Part shown: one piece after another, positions 1 through 7,295 of the stretch | How positions within the stretch are numbered: position 1 is the stretch's first letter | Layout: each line of letters opens with the position of its first letter | NCBI GenBank assembly: GCA_020725005.1 | Contig: DYFW01000009.1 | Location: 1-38,734 of the forward strand | DNA from: Thiobacillus denitrificans | GTDB taxonomy: Bacteria > Pseudomonadota > Gammaproteobacteria > Burkholderiales > Thiobacillaceae | DNA: 38,734 bases | Reading direction: 5' to 3' | Notes under the pieces: generated by a model | The model's input: only the letters and a program-made list of their open reading frames with translations | Database searches by the model: none | What the model was told of the DNA's origin: nothing | Position numbers and translations under genes: made by a program

Positions 1-816
1 GTGCACGTGCATGCCGGAACCGTTGTCGCCGACGATGGGCTTGGGCATGAAGGTCGCGGTCTTGCCGTAGGCGTGGGCGACGTTCTGCACGATGTATTTC
101 AGCGTCTGCGTCCAGTCGGCGCGCTTGGTCAGCGTATTGAACACGGTGCCGATCTCGCACTGGCCGGCGGTCGCCACCTCGTGGTGGAACACTTCGACCG
201 GGATGCCGGCTTCTTCCAGCGCCAGCACCATCGCGGCGCGGATGTCCTGCAGGCTGTCGACCGGCGGCACCGGGAAGTAGCCGCCCTTGATGCCGGGGCG
301 GTGGCCGGTGTTGCCGTTCTCGAATTTCTCGGCGGACGACCAGGCGGCCTCCTCGGATTCGATCTTCACGCCGCAGCCCGACATGTTGTCGTGCCAGGTC
401 ACCGAATCAAAGATGAAGAACTCGGGCTCGGGGCCGAAGTAAGCGGTGTCGGCGATACCGGTCGACTTGAGATAGGCCTCGGCGCGCTTGGCGACCGAAC
501 GCGGATCGCGCTCGTAGCCCTTGCCGTCGGACGGCTCGATGACATCGCAGGTCAGGACCAGCGTCGGCTCGTCGAAAAAGGGGTCGAGGAAGGCGGAGTC
601 CGGGTCGGCCTTCAGCAGCATGTCGGAAGCCTGAATGCCTTTCCAGCCGGCGATCGAGGAGCCGTCGAAGGGGTGGCCGTCCTCGAACCAGTCCTCGGTG
701 ACGATGCGCGCGGGGATGGAGACGTGCTGCTCCTTGCCCCGGGTATCGGTAAAGCGCAGGTCGACGAACTTGATCTCGTCGTCCTGGATTCTCTTGATCA
801 CATCGGCCACGGCCAT
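1..816 (-). CDS. glnA: Glutamine synthetase type I, N-terminal part (cut by window edge)
   Basis: Makes glutamine from glutamate, ammonia and ATP; the main ammonia-assimilating enzyme, a cytosolic dodecamer. The visible 272 codons read [20 protein letters not shown] at the N-terminus, then the beta-grasp segment with FDGSSIAGW near residue 50. The catalytic-domain start follows, including PEPEFFIFD, the [13 protein letters not shown] metal and substrate segment, and NGSGMHVH at the cut. The family is about 470 residues, so some 200 C-terminal residues, including the adenylylation-site region, lie outside the window. The ATG at 816 is set by a GGAG ribosome binding site about 8 bases upstream. 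The upstream region carries a sigma-54 type promoter and NtrC-like sites, so nitrogen control is expected. Identity is very secure. Confidence 0.97.
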   Translation of the reverse strand, partial: MAVADVIKRIQDDEIKFVDLRFTDTRGKEQHVSIPARIVTEDWFEDGHPFDGSSIAGWKGIQASDMLLKADPDSAFLDPFFDEPTLVLTCDVIEPSDGKGYERDPRSVAKRAEAYLKSTGIADTAYFGPEPEFFIFDSVTWHDNMSGCGVKIESEEAAWSSAEKFENGNTGHRPGIKGGYFPVPPVDSLQDIRAAMVLALEEAGIPVEVFHHEVATAGQCEIGTVFNTLTKRADWTQTLKYIVQNVAHAYGKTATFMPKPIVGDNGSGMHVH

Positions 817-895
817 GCTGAATCTCCTCAAACAGATAGATAGATGATAGACAGTCCCGACCTCCGTGTCCGGAGGGCGTTTGCTCCCTGGTCAA

Positions 896-910
896 GCAGC
901 AACCGTGCCA
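896..910 (-). promoter_or_regulatory. Sigma-54 (-24/-12) promoter for glnA
   Basis: On the minus strand the bases read TGGCACGGTTGCTGC. This fits the RpoN consensus TGGCACG-N4-TTGC with one mismatch and the correct spacing between the GG and GC doublets. The implied start of transcription is near 884, giving a leader of about 68 bases before the glnA ATG at 816. Confidence 0.8.
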
Positions 911-933
911 TCTGAGATATCGGGCCTGTGATA

Positions 934-958
934 TTGTGCCACAGGGCTCATGGCACAA
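934..958. repeat. 8-bp inverted repeat between glnA promoter and NtrC sites
   Basis: TTGTGCCA (934-941) and TGGCACAA (951-958) are exact reverse complements separated by 9 bases. The arms resemble parts of NtrC and sigma-54 sites, but the spacing fits neither. There is no T-run, so it is not a terminator. Function unknown. Confidence 0.4.
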
Positions 959-985
959 GATAGTGCACTTTGCGTTACACCATAT

Positions 986-1000
986 GCACCAAATTAATGC
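986..1000. promoter_or_regulatory. Weaker NtrC-like site upstream of glnA
   Basis: GCACCAAATTAATGC matches one half of the NtrC palindrome GCACCA-N3-TGGTGC exactly and differs at two bases in the other half. Its centre lies 31 bases from the centre of the perfect site at 1017-1031 and about 109 bases upstream of the inferred glnA start. These distances resemble the paired enhancer sites of enterobacterial glnA. Confidence 0.55.
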
Positions 1001-1016
1001 ATATGGGTTTCTTGTG

Positions 1017-1031
1017 GCACCACAATGGTGC
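1017..1031. promoter_or_regulatory. NtrC enhancer site, perfect palindrome
   Basis: GCACCACAATGGTGC is a perfect GCACCA-N3-TGGTGC dyad, the NtrC (GlnG) recognition sequence. It lies about 140 bases upstream of the inferred sigma-54 start for glnA on the minus strand. It is also close to the rhodanese gene on the plus strand, which might sense the bound protein. Confidence 0.78.
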
Positions 1032-1056
1032 GCGCATGTTGGGCCCTGTTTTTTCA

Positions 1057-1062
1057 TATACT
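1057..1062 (+). promoter_or_regulatory. Possible -10 element for the rhodanese gene
   Basis: TATACT lies 27 bases before the ATG at 1090, in a short AT-rich patch. I see no convincing -35 hexamer at 16-18 bases upstream, so this is tentative. Confidence 0.3.
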
Positions 1063-1089
1063 CAGGCAAGGCCATAGGGAAGATTTTTC

Positions 1090-1545
1090 ATGGGACGTAT
1101 CACCGAACTGCTCGACACCGCTCACGCCCGTGCGCAAGCACAAAACCTGCCGTATGCGGGCGCGTTGTTGCCGCACGAGGCGTACGAATTGATGCAGCTC
1201 GCGCCCGGCGCCCGTCTCGTCGACGTGCGTACCACGGCCGAACGCGAGTTCAACGGGGTGATCCCCGACGCGGTACACGTCGAGTTGTTGTCCTGGCCCG
1301 GTTGGGTACCCAATCCGCATTTCCTCACCCAGCTCGCGCAGGCGACCGACCCCGAGTCGCTGCTGCTGTTCATCTGCCGCAGCGGTCCGCGCTCGCACCG
1401 CGCCGCGGCCGCTTGCGCCGCGGCCGGGCGCGGCGGCTGCTACAACGTGCTGGAAGGCTTCGAGGGCGACCTCAACAAGGCGACCGGACATCGCAACGAA
1501 CTCAACGGCTGGAAGCTGCGCGGCCTGCCCTGGACGCAGAACTGA
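1090..1545 (+). CDS. Rhodanese-domain sulfurtransferase
   Basis: A single rhodanese domain of 151 residues with LVDVRTTAEREFNG near residues 43-56. The active loop CRSGPRS places the persulfide cysteine at residue 96. Rhodanese domains carry sulfane sulfur as an enzyme-bound persulfide; the acceptor here cannot be told from sequence. There is no signal peptide, so it should be cytosolic. The ATG has an AGGGAAGA purine stretch about 8 bases upstream. It stands alone between the divergent glnA promoter region and aroE. Proteins of this size are widespread in betaproteobacteria. The family call is firm; the physiological role is open. Confidence 0.9.
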   Translation: MGRITELLDTAHARAQAQNLPYAGALLPHEAYELMQLAPGARLVDVRTTAEREFNGVIPDAVHVELLSWPGWVPNPHFLTQLAQATDPESLLLFICRSGPRSHRAAAACAAAGRGGCYNVLEGFEGDLNKATGHRNELNGWKLRGLPWTQN

Positions 1546-1702
1546 ATTCGCTCATGCATGACGGGTCGCGGTTTGATTGTTTTGCGCCGAAACCCGGCGC
1601 GGCTTTCCAGCGTATCCAGCATGTTGTTGGCGCTGGCCGCTATTCGGGTTCGAAAGTTTCGGCTCAATAACACGCCCGTCAGCCTGTAGGCGCGCCAGCC
1701 TG

Positions 1703-1708
1703 TAGAAT
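1703..1708 (+). promoter_or_regulatory. Possible -10 element (TAGAAT) for aroE
   Basis: TAGAAT ends 9 bases before the aroE ATG at 1718, so transcription from it would begin only a few bases before the start codon. It sits in the second copy of a 10-base direct repeat, CAGCCTGTAG (1680-1689 and 1696-1705). No good -35 box is seen. Confidence 0.4.
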
Positions 1709-1717
1709 GGCGCCGCC

Positions 1718-2518
1718 ATGACCGACCGCTACGCCGTATTCGGGCACCCGATCGCCCATTCCAAGTCGCCGCGCATCCACGCCGCGTTCGCCCGCCAGAC
1801 CGGCCAGGATCTCAGCTACGAAGCCATACTCGCGCCGAAGGACGGCTTCGCGGCGAGCCTCGCCGCGTTCATCGCCGCCGGCGGACGCGGCGCCAACGTC
1901 ACCCTGCCGTTCAAGGAGGAGGCCTGTCGGCTGGCCGACCGTCTGAGCCCGCGCGCGCAACTGGCCGGCGCGGTCAATACGCTCAGCTTCGATGCGGCCG
2001 GCATCGCGGGCGACAACACCGACGGCGCGGGGCTCGTCGCCGACCTCACCCGCAATCTCAAGTATCCGCTCGCCGGCCAACGCATCCTGCTTCTCGGCGC
2101 CGGCGGCGCGGCGCGCGGCGTGATCGGTCCGCTGCTCGAACAGCGCCCGGCAGCGCTCGTCGTCGCCAACCGCACCGTCGCCCGCGCAGACGCGCTGGCC
2201 GCGCTGTTTGGCAACGGCGTGACGGCCTGCGGCCTGGACGGCATCGAGGGGGCCTTCGACCTCGTCATCAACGCCACCGCCGCCAGCCTCACCGGCGAAC
2301 TGCCGCCGCTCGAGCCCGCGATCTTCGCGCCGGGCGGCCTCGCCTACGACATGATGTACGGCCGCGACACGCCCTTCCTCGTTTTCGCGCGGCAGCACGG
2401 CGCCGCCACCGCCGACGGGCTGGGCATGCTGGTCGAGCAGGCGGCCGAGGCCTTCTTCCTCTGGCGCGGCGTGCGCCCCGATACCGCGCCGGTGATCGCA
2501 CAGCTGCGCGCCGCATGA
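1718..2518 (+). CDS. aroE: Shikimate dehydrogenase
   Basis: Reduces 3-dehydroshikimate to shikimate with NADPH in aromatic amino acid synthesis. The 266-residue protein has the shikimate-binding SKSP (Ser15, Ser17), NVTLPFKE with catalytic Lys66, and GDNTDG with catalytic Asp102. The nucleotide-binding GAGGAARG lies at 127-134 and the NRT cofactor motif follows. Length is normal for AroE. No Shine-Dalgarno sequence precedes the ATG, and a -10-like TAGAAT ends 9 bases upstream, so the message may be nearly leaderless. Its stop overlaps the start of mtgA (ATGATG at 2515), which implies co-transcription and translational coupling. Confidence 0.96.
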   Translation: MTDRYAVFGHPIAHSKSPRIHAAFARQTGQDLSYEAILAPKDGFAASLAAFIAAGGRGANVTLPFKEEACRLADRLSPRAQLAGAVNTLSFDAAGIAGDNTDGAGLVADLTRNLKYPLAGQRILLLGAGGAARGVIGPLLEQRPAALVVANRTVARADALAALFGNGVTACGLDGIEGAFDLVINATAASLTGELPPLEPAIFAPGGLAYDMMYGRDTPFLVFARQHGAATADGLGMLVEQAAEAFFLWRGVRPDTAPVIAQLRAA

Positions 2519-3216
2519 TGCGCCACGTGTTGCGCTGGTTCGCCCAGGGCCTGGCGGTCGCGGTCGCCGCGATCCTGTTCTACCAGCTCTGGATCTTCGC
2601 CCACGTGTTGTGGTGGATCGACCACAACCCGGGTTCGACTGCCTTCATGGAAGCCGGACTCGCGCGCCAGCAGGACAAGAACCCCGACGCCGCGCTGCGC
2701 CACAAGTGGGTACCGTACGACCGCATCTCGGACCACCTCAAGCGCGCCGTCGTCGCCGCCGAGGACGCGCGTTTCCTCGACCATCCCGGATTCGACGTCG
2801 AGGGCATCCAGAAGGCGGTCGAGAAGAACCTGAAGCGGGGCCGCCTGGTCGCCGGCGGCTCGACCATCAGCCAGCAGCTCGCGAAAAACCTGTTCCTCTC
2901 CGGCGAGCGCAGTTTCCTGCGCAAGGCCCAGGAAGCCGTGATCACGCTGATGATCGAAACCACCTGGAGCAAGCGCCGCATCCTCGAGGTGTACCTGAAC
3001 GTGATCGAATGGGGCAACGGCATCTACGGGGCCGAGGCCGCCGCACGCCGCTATTACGGAACATCCGCGGCCAAGCTCAACCGCGACCAGGCGGCGCAGC
3101 TCGCCGCGATGATACCCAACCCGCGTTACTACGAGCATCACCGGGGCGCGCGCAGCTACCAGCGCCGCGTCGCCCTCATCAAGCGCTACATGAGCCACGC
3201 GCAGATACCGCGCTGA
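2515..3216 (+). CDS. mtgA: Monofunctional biosynthetic peptidoglycan transglycosylase
   Basis: Polymerises lipid II into glycan strands at the inner membrane. The 233-residue protein has one N-terminal membrane anchor (about residues 8-30) and a GT51 domain. [14 protein letters not shown] holds the catalytic glutamate at residue 83, and [15 protein letters not shown] at 114-128 is the second signature of the family. There is no penicillin-binding domain, which separates it from bifunctional PBPs. It follows aroE with a 4-base overlap, an arrangement common in proteobacteria. The start may be either ATG of the ATGATG pair at 2515/2518. Confidence 0.95.
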   Translation: MMRHVLRWFAQGLAVAVAAILFYQLWIFAHVLWWIDHNPGSTAFMEAGLARQQDKNPDAALRHKWVPYDRISDHLKRAVVAAEDARFLDHPGFDVEGIQKAVEKNLKRGRLVAGGSTISQQLAKNLFLSGERSFLRKAQEAVITLMIETTWSKRRILEVYLNVIEWGNGIYGAEAAARRYYGTSAAKLNRDQAAQLAAMIPNPRYYEHHRGARSYQRRVALIKRYMSHAQIPR

Positions 3217-3241
3217 CCGCATGCAGCGCGCCCTGGCGCGT

Positions 3242-3247
3242 TACAAT
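3242..3247 (+). promoter_or_regulatory. Possible -10 element (TACAAT) for mgtE
   Basis: TACAAT lies 25 bases before the mgtE ATG in the 56-base gap after mtgA. No recognisable -35 hexamer is present, so mgtE may be read both from here and by read-through. Confidence 0.35.
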
Positions 3248-3272
3248 CGCGGGGCCTTTCGATATCCGCGCC

Positions 3273-4715
3273 ATGACCGACACCCTCGAAAACCAGTCGC
3301 AGGACAACCTGGAGGCCCATCTCGCGCAGGTGCAATCCCTGCTCGCCAAGATGCGGCTGGTGGAGGATCTCGTCCACAAGCAGGGCGGGCCGCGCCAGGA
3401 CCTGGTCGAGAACCTCGTCCACAAGCAGAACCTCGCCGAGCTCAGGCGCAAGCTCGAAACCCTGCACCCGGCCGACATCGCCTACATCCTCGAAGCCTTG
3501 CCGCTCGACGAGCGCAAGCTCGTGTGGGACCAGGTCAAGGCCGAACGCGACGGCGAAATCCTGCTCGAAGTTTCCGACTCGGTGCGCGAATCGCTGATCC
3601 GCACCATGGACAAGGCGGAACTCCTGGCCGCCGCCGAATCGCTCGATACCGACGAGATCGCCGACATCGCGCCCGATCTGCCGAAGGACGTCATCCAGGA
3701 GCTGCTGACCACGCTCGACGCGCAGAAGCGCGCGCACCTGCAGTCGGCGCTCGCCTATCCGGAGGACACGGTCGGCGCGCTGATGGACTTCGAGATGGTG
3801 ACCATCCGCGCCGATGTCACGCTCGAAGTCGCGCTGCGCTATCTGCGCCGGCTGGGCGAACTGCCCGACCAGCTCGACAAGCTCTTCGTCGTCGACCGCG
3901 ACGACCGCATCATCGGCGTTTTGCCCCTGAAGCGCCTGCTGACCAGCGACCCCGAGGCGTCGGTCGCCGCGGTGATGGTCGAGGATTTCGTGAAATTCCA
4001 CCCCGAGGACGAGGCGCACGAAGCGGCACAGGCGTTCGAACGCTACGACCTGGTGATGGCGCCGGTGGTCGACGCGCAGGGCAGGCTGCTCGGCCGCCTC
4101 ACCGTGGACGCGGTGCTCGACTACGTCCGCGAATCGGCCGACGCCGACATGCTGTCGATGGCCGGCCTGACCGAGGAGGAAGACCTCTTCTCGTCGGTCT
4201 GGCGCTCGGCCAAGAACCGCTGGATGTGGCTGTCGATCAACCTTGCCACCGCTTTCATCGCCTCGCGCGTCATCGGCCTGTTCGAGGGCAGCATCGAGAA
4301 GCTCGCCGCGCTCGCCGCGCTCATGCCGATCATCGCCGGTATCGGCGGCAATACCGGCAACCAGACCATCGCGCTCATCGTGCGCGGTCTCGCGCTGGGG
4401 CAGATCACGCATGCGAATGCGCGGCGCCTGGTGGTCAAGGAGCTCGGCGTGGCGACCCTCAACGGCCTGGTGTGGGGCTCGGTGGTCGGCGTGTTCGCCT
4501 GGCTGCTGTACGACAACGTCGCGCTCGGCGGCGTGATGGCGCTGGCGATGCTGCTCAACCTGCTGGTCGCCGCGCTCGCCGGCATCTTCATCCCGATGAC
4601 GCTGGAAAAGATGAAACGCGACCCGGCGATCGGCTCGTCGGTGCTGCTGACCTTCACCACCGACAGCATGGGCTTCTTCATCTTCCTCGGGCTCGCCACC
4701 CTGCTGCTGCTTTGA
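3273..4715 (+). CDS. mgtE: Magnesium transporter MgtE
   Basis: A 480-residue Mg2+ channel/transporter of the inner membrane. It has an N-terminal superhelical domain (about 50-160), a CBS pair (about 160-295) and five C-terminal membrane helices from about residue 330. The pore signature PIIAGIGGNTGNQ and the terminal FTTDSMGFF, with the conserved pore aspartate near residue 464, are present. In the family, Mg2+ bound to the cytosolic domains closes the pore. The ATG at 3273 is chosen because the cytosolic domain starts shortly after it. The N-terminus has a short duplication (LVEDLVHKQ at 29-37, LVENLVHKQ at 44-52). msbA starts inside its stop codon. Confidence 0.95.
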   Translation: MTDTLENQSQDNLEAHLAQVQSLLAKMRLVEDLVHKQGGPRQDLVENLVHKQNLAELRRKLETLHPADIAYILEALPLDERKLVWDQVKAERDGEILLEVSDSVRESLIRTMDKAELLAAAESLDTDEIADIAPDLPKDVIQELLTTLDAQKRAHLQSALAYPEDTVGALMDFEMVTIRADVTLEVALRYLRRLGELPDQLDKLFVVDRDDRIIGVLPLKRLLTSDPEASVAAVMVEDFVKFHPEDEAHEAAQAFERYDLVMAPVVDAQGRLLGRLTVDAVLDYVRESADADMLSMAGLTEEEDLFSSVWRSAKNRWMWLSINLATAFIASRVIGLFEGSIEKLAALAALMPIIAGIGGNTGNQTIALIVRGLALGQITHANARRLVVKELGVATLNGLVWGSVVGVFAWLLYDNVALGGVMALAMLLNLLVAALAGIFIPMTLEKMKRDPAIGSSVLLTFTTDSMGFFIFLGLATLLLL

Positions 4716-6472
4716 ACACGCGTCACGAGCCGACCGAATGGCAGAAGAGCCGCGCGCTCTACCTGCGTCTGCTGGGCTATGTGAAACCCTACTGGCGCAT
4801 GTTCGCCCTCTCGCTTTTCGCGCTGGTACTGACCGCCGCGACCGAACCCATGCTGCCGGCGCTGTTCAAGCCGCTGCTCGACGAAGGCTTCGTCGCCAGG
4901 AACGAGACTTTCATCAAATGGATCCCGATCCTGCTGCTGGCGCTGTTCCTGGTGCGCGGCGTCACCAGTTTCGTCAGCACCTACTGCATGGCCTGGGTCG
5001 GCAGCCGGCTGGTGATGGACCTGCGCGCCGCGATGTTCGACAGGCTGATGGCGCTGCCGACACGCTACTTCGACCAGCATCCGAGCGGCCAGCTGATCGC
5101 GCACCTCGCGTTCAATGTCACCCAGGTCACGCAGGCGGCGACGAGTTCGCTCACCACGCTGGTGCGCGATACGGTCACCGTGCTGGGCCTCTTGGGCTAT
5201 CTGCTGTGGCTGAACTGGCAGCTCACGCTGATCGTCTTCACCATGGTGCCGCTCACGCTGTGGGTGGTGAAGATCGCCAGCACCCGCCTGCGCGGCCTGT
5301 CGCGCCGCGCGCAGCAGAATCTCGGGGAGCTCACCCAGGTCATCGACGAGGCCGTCGGCGGCCATCGCGTGGTCAAGCTCTATGGCGGCGAGGACTACGA
5401 GCGTGGGCGCTTCCGTCAGGCCGCGAACCAGGCGCGCCTGTACGAGATGAAGCGCGTCGCCGCCAACGCGGTATACGAGCCGGTGATCCAGTTCATCGCC
5501 GCGGTTGCGCTGGCGATCATCGTCTATATCGCGGCCGGGCAGGCGAGCGCGAACACCACCACGGTCGGCGGCTTCGTCGCCTTCTTCATGGCCATGCTGC
5601 TGCTGTTCGCGCCCTTGAAGCGCCTGACCGCGCTCAACGACCAGCTGCAGCGGGCGCTCGCCGCCTCCGAGACGATCTTCGGCCTGCTCGACGAAGACGC
5701 CGAACGCGACACCGGCAGCCGTACGCTCGACCGGGTCGAGGGGCGGCTCACGCTGCGCGACGTGACGCTCACCTATCCGGGCAAGACCGTGCCCGCGCTT
5801 GCAGGCATCACGCTCGATATCGCCGCGGGCGAAACCGTCGCGCTGGTCGGCGCCTCCGGCTCGGGCAAGACCACGCTCGCCAACCTGGTGCCGCGGTTCT
5901 ACGACCCTGACGCGGGCACGATCGCGCTCGACGGCGTCGACCTGCGCGAACTCCGCCTGCAGGACCTGCGCCGGCAGATCGCGCTGGTGTCGCAGGACGT
6001 CGTGCTGTTCAACGACACGCTGGCGCGCAACATCGCCTACGGCGCGAAGCGCGACGCTGCGCCCGACGAGATCCGCGCCGCCTGTGTCGCCGCCCACGCC
6101 TGGGACTTCATCCAGGCGCTGCCCGAGGGGCTCGACACCCTGATCGGCGAGAACGGCATGCGGCTCTCGGGGGGGCAGCGCCAGCGCATCGCGATCGCCC
6201 GCGCCATCCTGAAAAACGCGCCGGTGCTGATCCTCGACGAAGCCACTTCCGCGCTCGACAACGAATCCGAACGCCACGTGCAGGCCGCACTGGAGACGCT
6301 GATGCAGCATCGCACCACGCTCGTGATCGCACACCGCCTCTCGACGGTCGAGCGTGCCGACCGCATCGTCGTGCTCGAAGGCGGACGCATCATCGAGACC
6401 GGCACCCACGCCGATCTGCTGGCGAGACAAGGCCGCTACGCGCAGCTGCACGCGCTGCAGTTTTCCGCATGA
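4712..6472 (+). CDS. msbA: Lipid A export ABC transporter/permease MsbA
   Basis: Flips lipid A-core across the inner membrane using ATP. The 586-residue half-transporter has six membrane helices in the first 320 residues. The nucleotide-binding domain carries Walker A GASGSGKTT (about 380), the signature LSGGQRQR (about 485), Walker B VLILDEATSALD (about 507) and the H-loop IAHRLST. The start is taken as TTG at 4712, which overlaps the mgtE stop (TTGA) and gives about ten residues before the conserved EWQKSRALYLRLL. The next in-frame starts would cut into the first helix region. No clear ribosome binding site is seen, so translation may be coupled. It ends in a 4-base overlap with the next gene. 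Other LPS genes (two lpxL-type) lie near 13.7-15.5 kb. Confidence 0.93.
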   Translation: MNTRHEPTEWQKSRALYLRLLGYVKPYWRMFALSLFALVLTAATEPMLPALFKPLLDEGFVARNETFIKWIPILLLALFLVRGVTSFVSTYCMAWVGSRLVMDLRAAMFDRLMALPTRYFDQHPSGQLIAHLAFNVTQVTQAATSSLTTLVRDTVTVLGLLGYLLWLNWQLTLIVFTMVPLTLWVVKIASTRLRGLSRRAQQNLGELTQVIDEAVGGHRVVKLYGGEDYERGRFRQAANQARLYEMKRVAANAVYEPVIQFIAAVALAIIVYIAAGQASANTTTVGGFVAFFMAMLLLFAPLKRLTALNDQLQRALAASETIFGLLDEDAERDTGSRTLDRVEGRLTLRDVTLTYPGKTVPALAGITLDIAAGETVALVGASGSGKTTLANLVPRFYDPDAGTIALDGVDLRELRLQDLRRQIALVSQDVVLFNDTLARNIAYGAKRDAAPDEIRAACVAAHAWDFIQALPEGLDTLIGENGMRLSGGQRQRIAIARAILKNAPVLILDEATSALDNESERHVQAALETLMQHRTTLVIAHRLSTVERADRIVVLEGGRIIETGTHADLLARQGRYAQLHALQFSA

Positions 6473-7224
6473 GCCAGGACATTCCGGCCGGCTGGGTCAA
6501 ACCCGCGCGCTCGCTCGTCACCGCCGCCGGCCGCGCGATCGGCGACTACCGCATGATCCGCGACGGCGACCGCATCCTGCTCGGGCTGTCCGGCGGCAAG
6601 GATTCGCTGTCGCTGCTCCACACCCTGCATCACCTGCAGCAGAAGGCGCCGGTGAAATTCGAGCTGCTGGCGGCCACCGTCGACCCCCAGTCCGACCAGT
6701 ACGACCCCTCGCCGCTCAAGCCCTATCTGGCCGCGCTCGGCGTGCCCTATTTCCTCGAATCCCAGCCCATCGTTGCCGAGGCGCAGAAGACGCTGACGAA
6801 AGACAGCGATTCCTATTGCGCCTACTGCTCGCGCATGCGGCGCGGCATTCTCTACCGCGTCGCGCGCGAGCGGGGCTGCAACGTCATCGCGCTCGCGCAG
6901 CACCTCGACGACCTCGCGGAGACGCTGATGATGTCGATGTTCTTCGGCGGCAAGTTGCGGACCATGTCGCCGCATTACCTGAACGACGCCGGCGACCTGC
7001 GCATCATCCGGCCCTTCGTCTACGCACGCGAGCGCCAGACCCGCGCCTTCGCCGCCGACGCCGGCCTGCCAGTGATCTTCGAGAACTGCCCGGCGTGCTT
7101 CGCCAAGCCGCAGCAGCGTTACGCGATGAAGCAGATGCTGGCCGCGCAGGAGAAGCTGCACCCGCGCATTTTCAACAGCCTCTTGACCGCGATGCGGCCG
7201 CTGATGGGCGAGCCGCCGCCCTGA
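6469..7224 (+). CDS. TtcA-like PP-loop ATPase (tRNA thiolation type)
   Basis: A 251-residue PP-loop protein with the ATP-binding SGGKDS at 41-46. Two CxxC pairs, CAYC (117-120) and CPAC (207-210), sit where TtcA proteins bind an iron-sulfur cluster. TtcA enzymes adenylate C32 of tRNA and replace its oxygen with sulfur. FGGKLRTMSP and the IIRPFVYARER stretch also match the family. It differs from E. coli TtcA (about 311 residues) by shorter ends and by ENCPACFAKPQQR where TtcA has PCNLCGSQ. It may therefore be a distinct TtcA-like subgroup rather than the classical enzyme. The start overlaps the msbA stop by 4 bases. The family is secure; the exact substrate is inferred. Confidence 0.8.
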   Translation: MSQDIPAGWVKPARSLVTAAGRAIGDYRMIRDGDRILLGLSGGKDSLSLLHTLHHLQQKAPVKFELLAATVDPQSDQYDPSPLKPYLAALGVPYFLESQPIVAEAQKTLTKDSDSYCAYCSRMRRGILYRVARERGCNVIALAQHLDDLAETLMMSMFFGGKLRTMSPHYLNDAGDLRIIRPFVYARERQTRAFAADAGLPVIFENCPACFAKPQQRYAMKQMLAAQEKLHPRIFNSLLTAMRPLMGEPPP

Positions 7225-7295
7225 GGCCGCAGCCGCCTGGTGAGGTAGAATTAAGTCTTTGTTTTGATTGACAATTCCACAAGGCGAACAAGGTT

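Noticed and set aside
951-966. Second sigma-54-like element on the plus strand (TGGCACAAGATAGTGC)
   Set aside because: The distance between the GG and GC doublets is one base too long for RpoN.
1584-1602. Possible terminator hairpin after the rhodanese gene
   Set aside because: The stem is only 5-6 pairs and no T-run follows.
3221-4711. Upstream extension of the msbA frame
   Set aside because: It overlaps all of mgtE in another frame and has Arg/Pro-rich shadow composition; MsbA homology begins just after 4712.
4121-6451. Open frame of 776 codons on the minus strand
   Set aside because: It lies antisense to mgtE and msbA and its translation is a His/Arg/Gln-rich shadow without domains.
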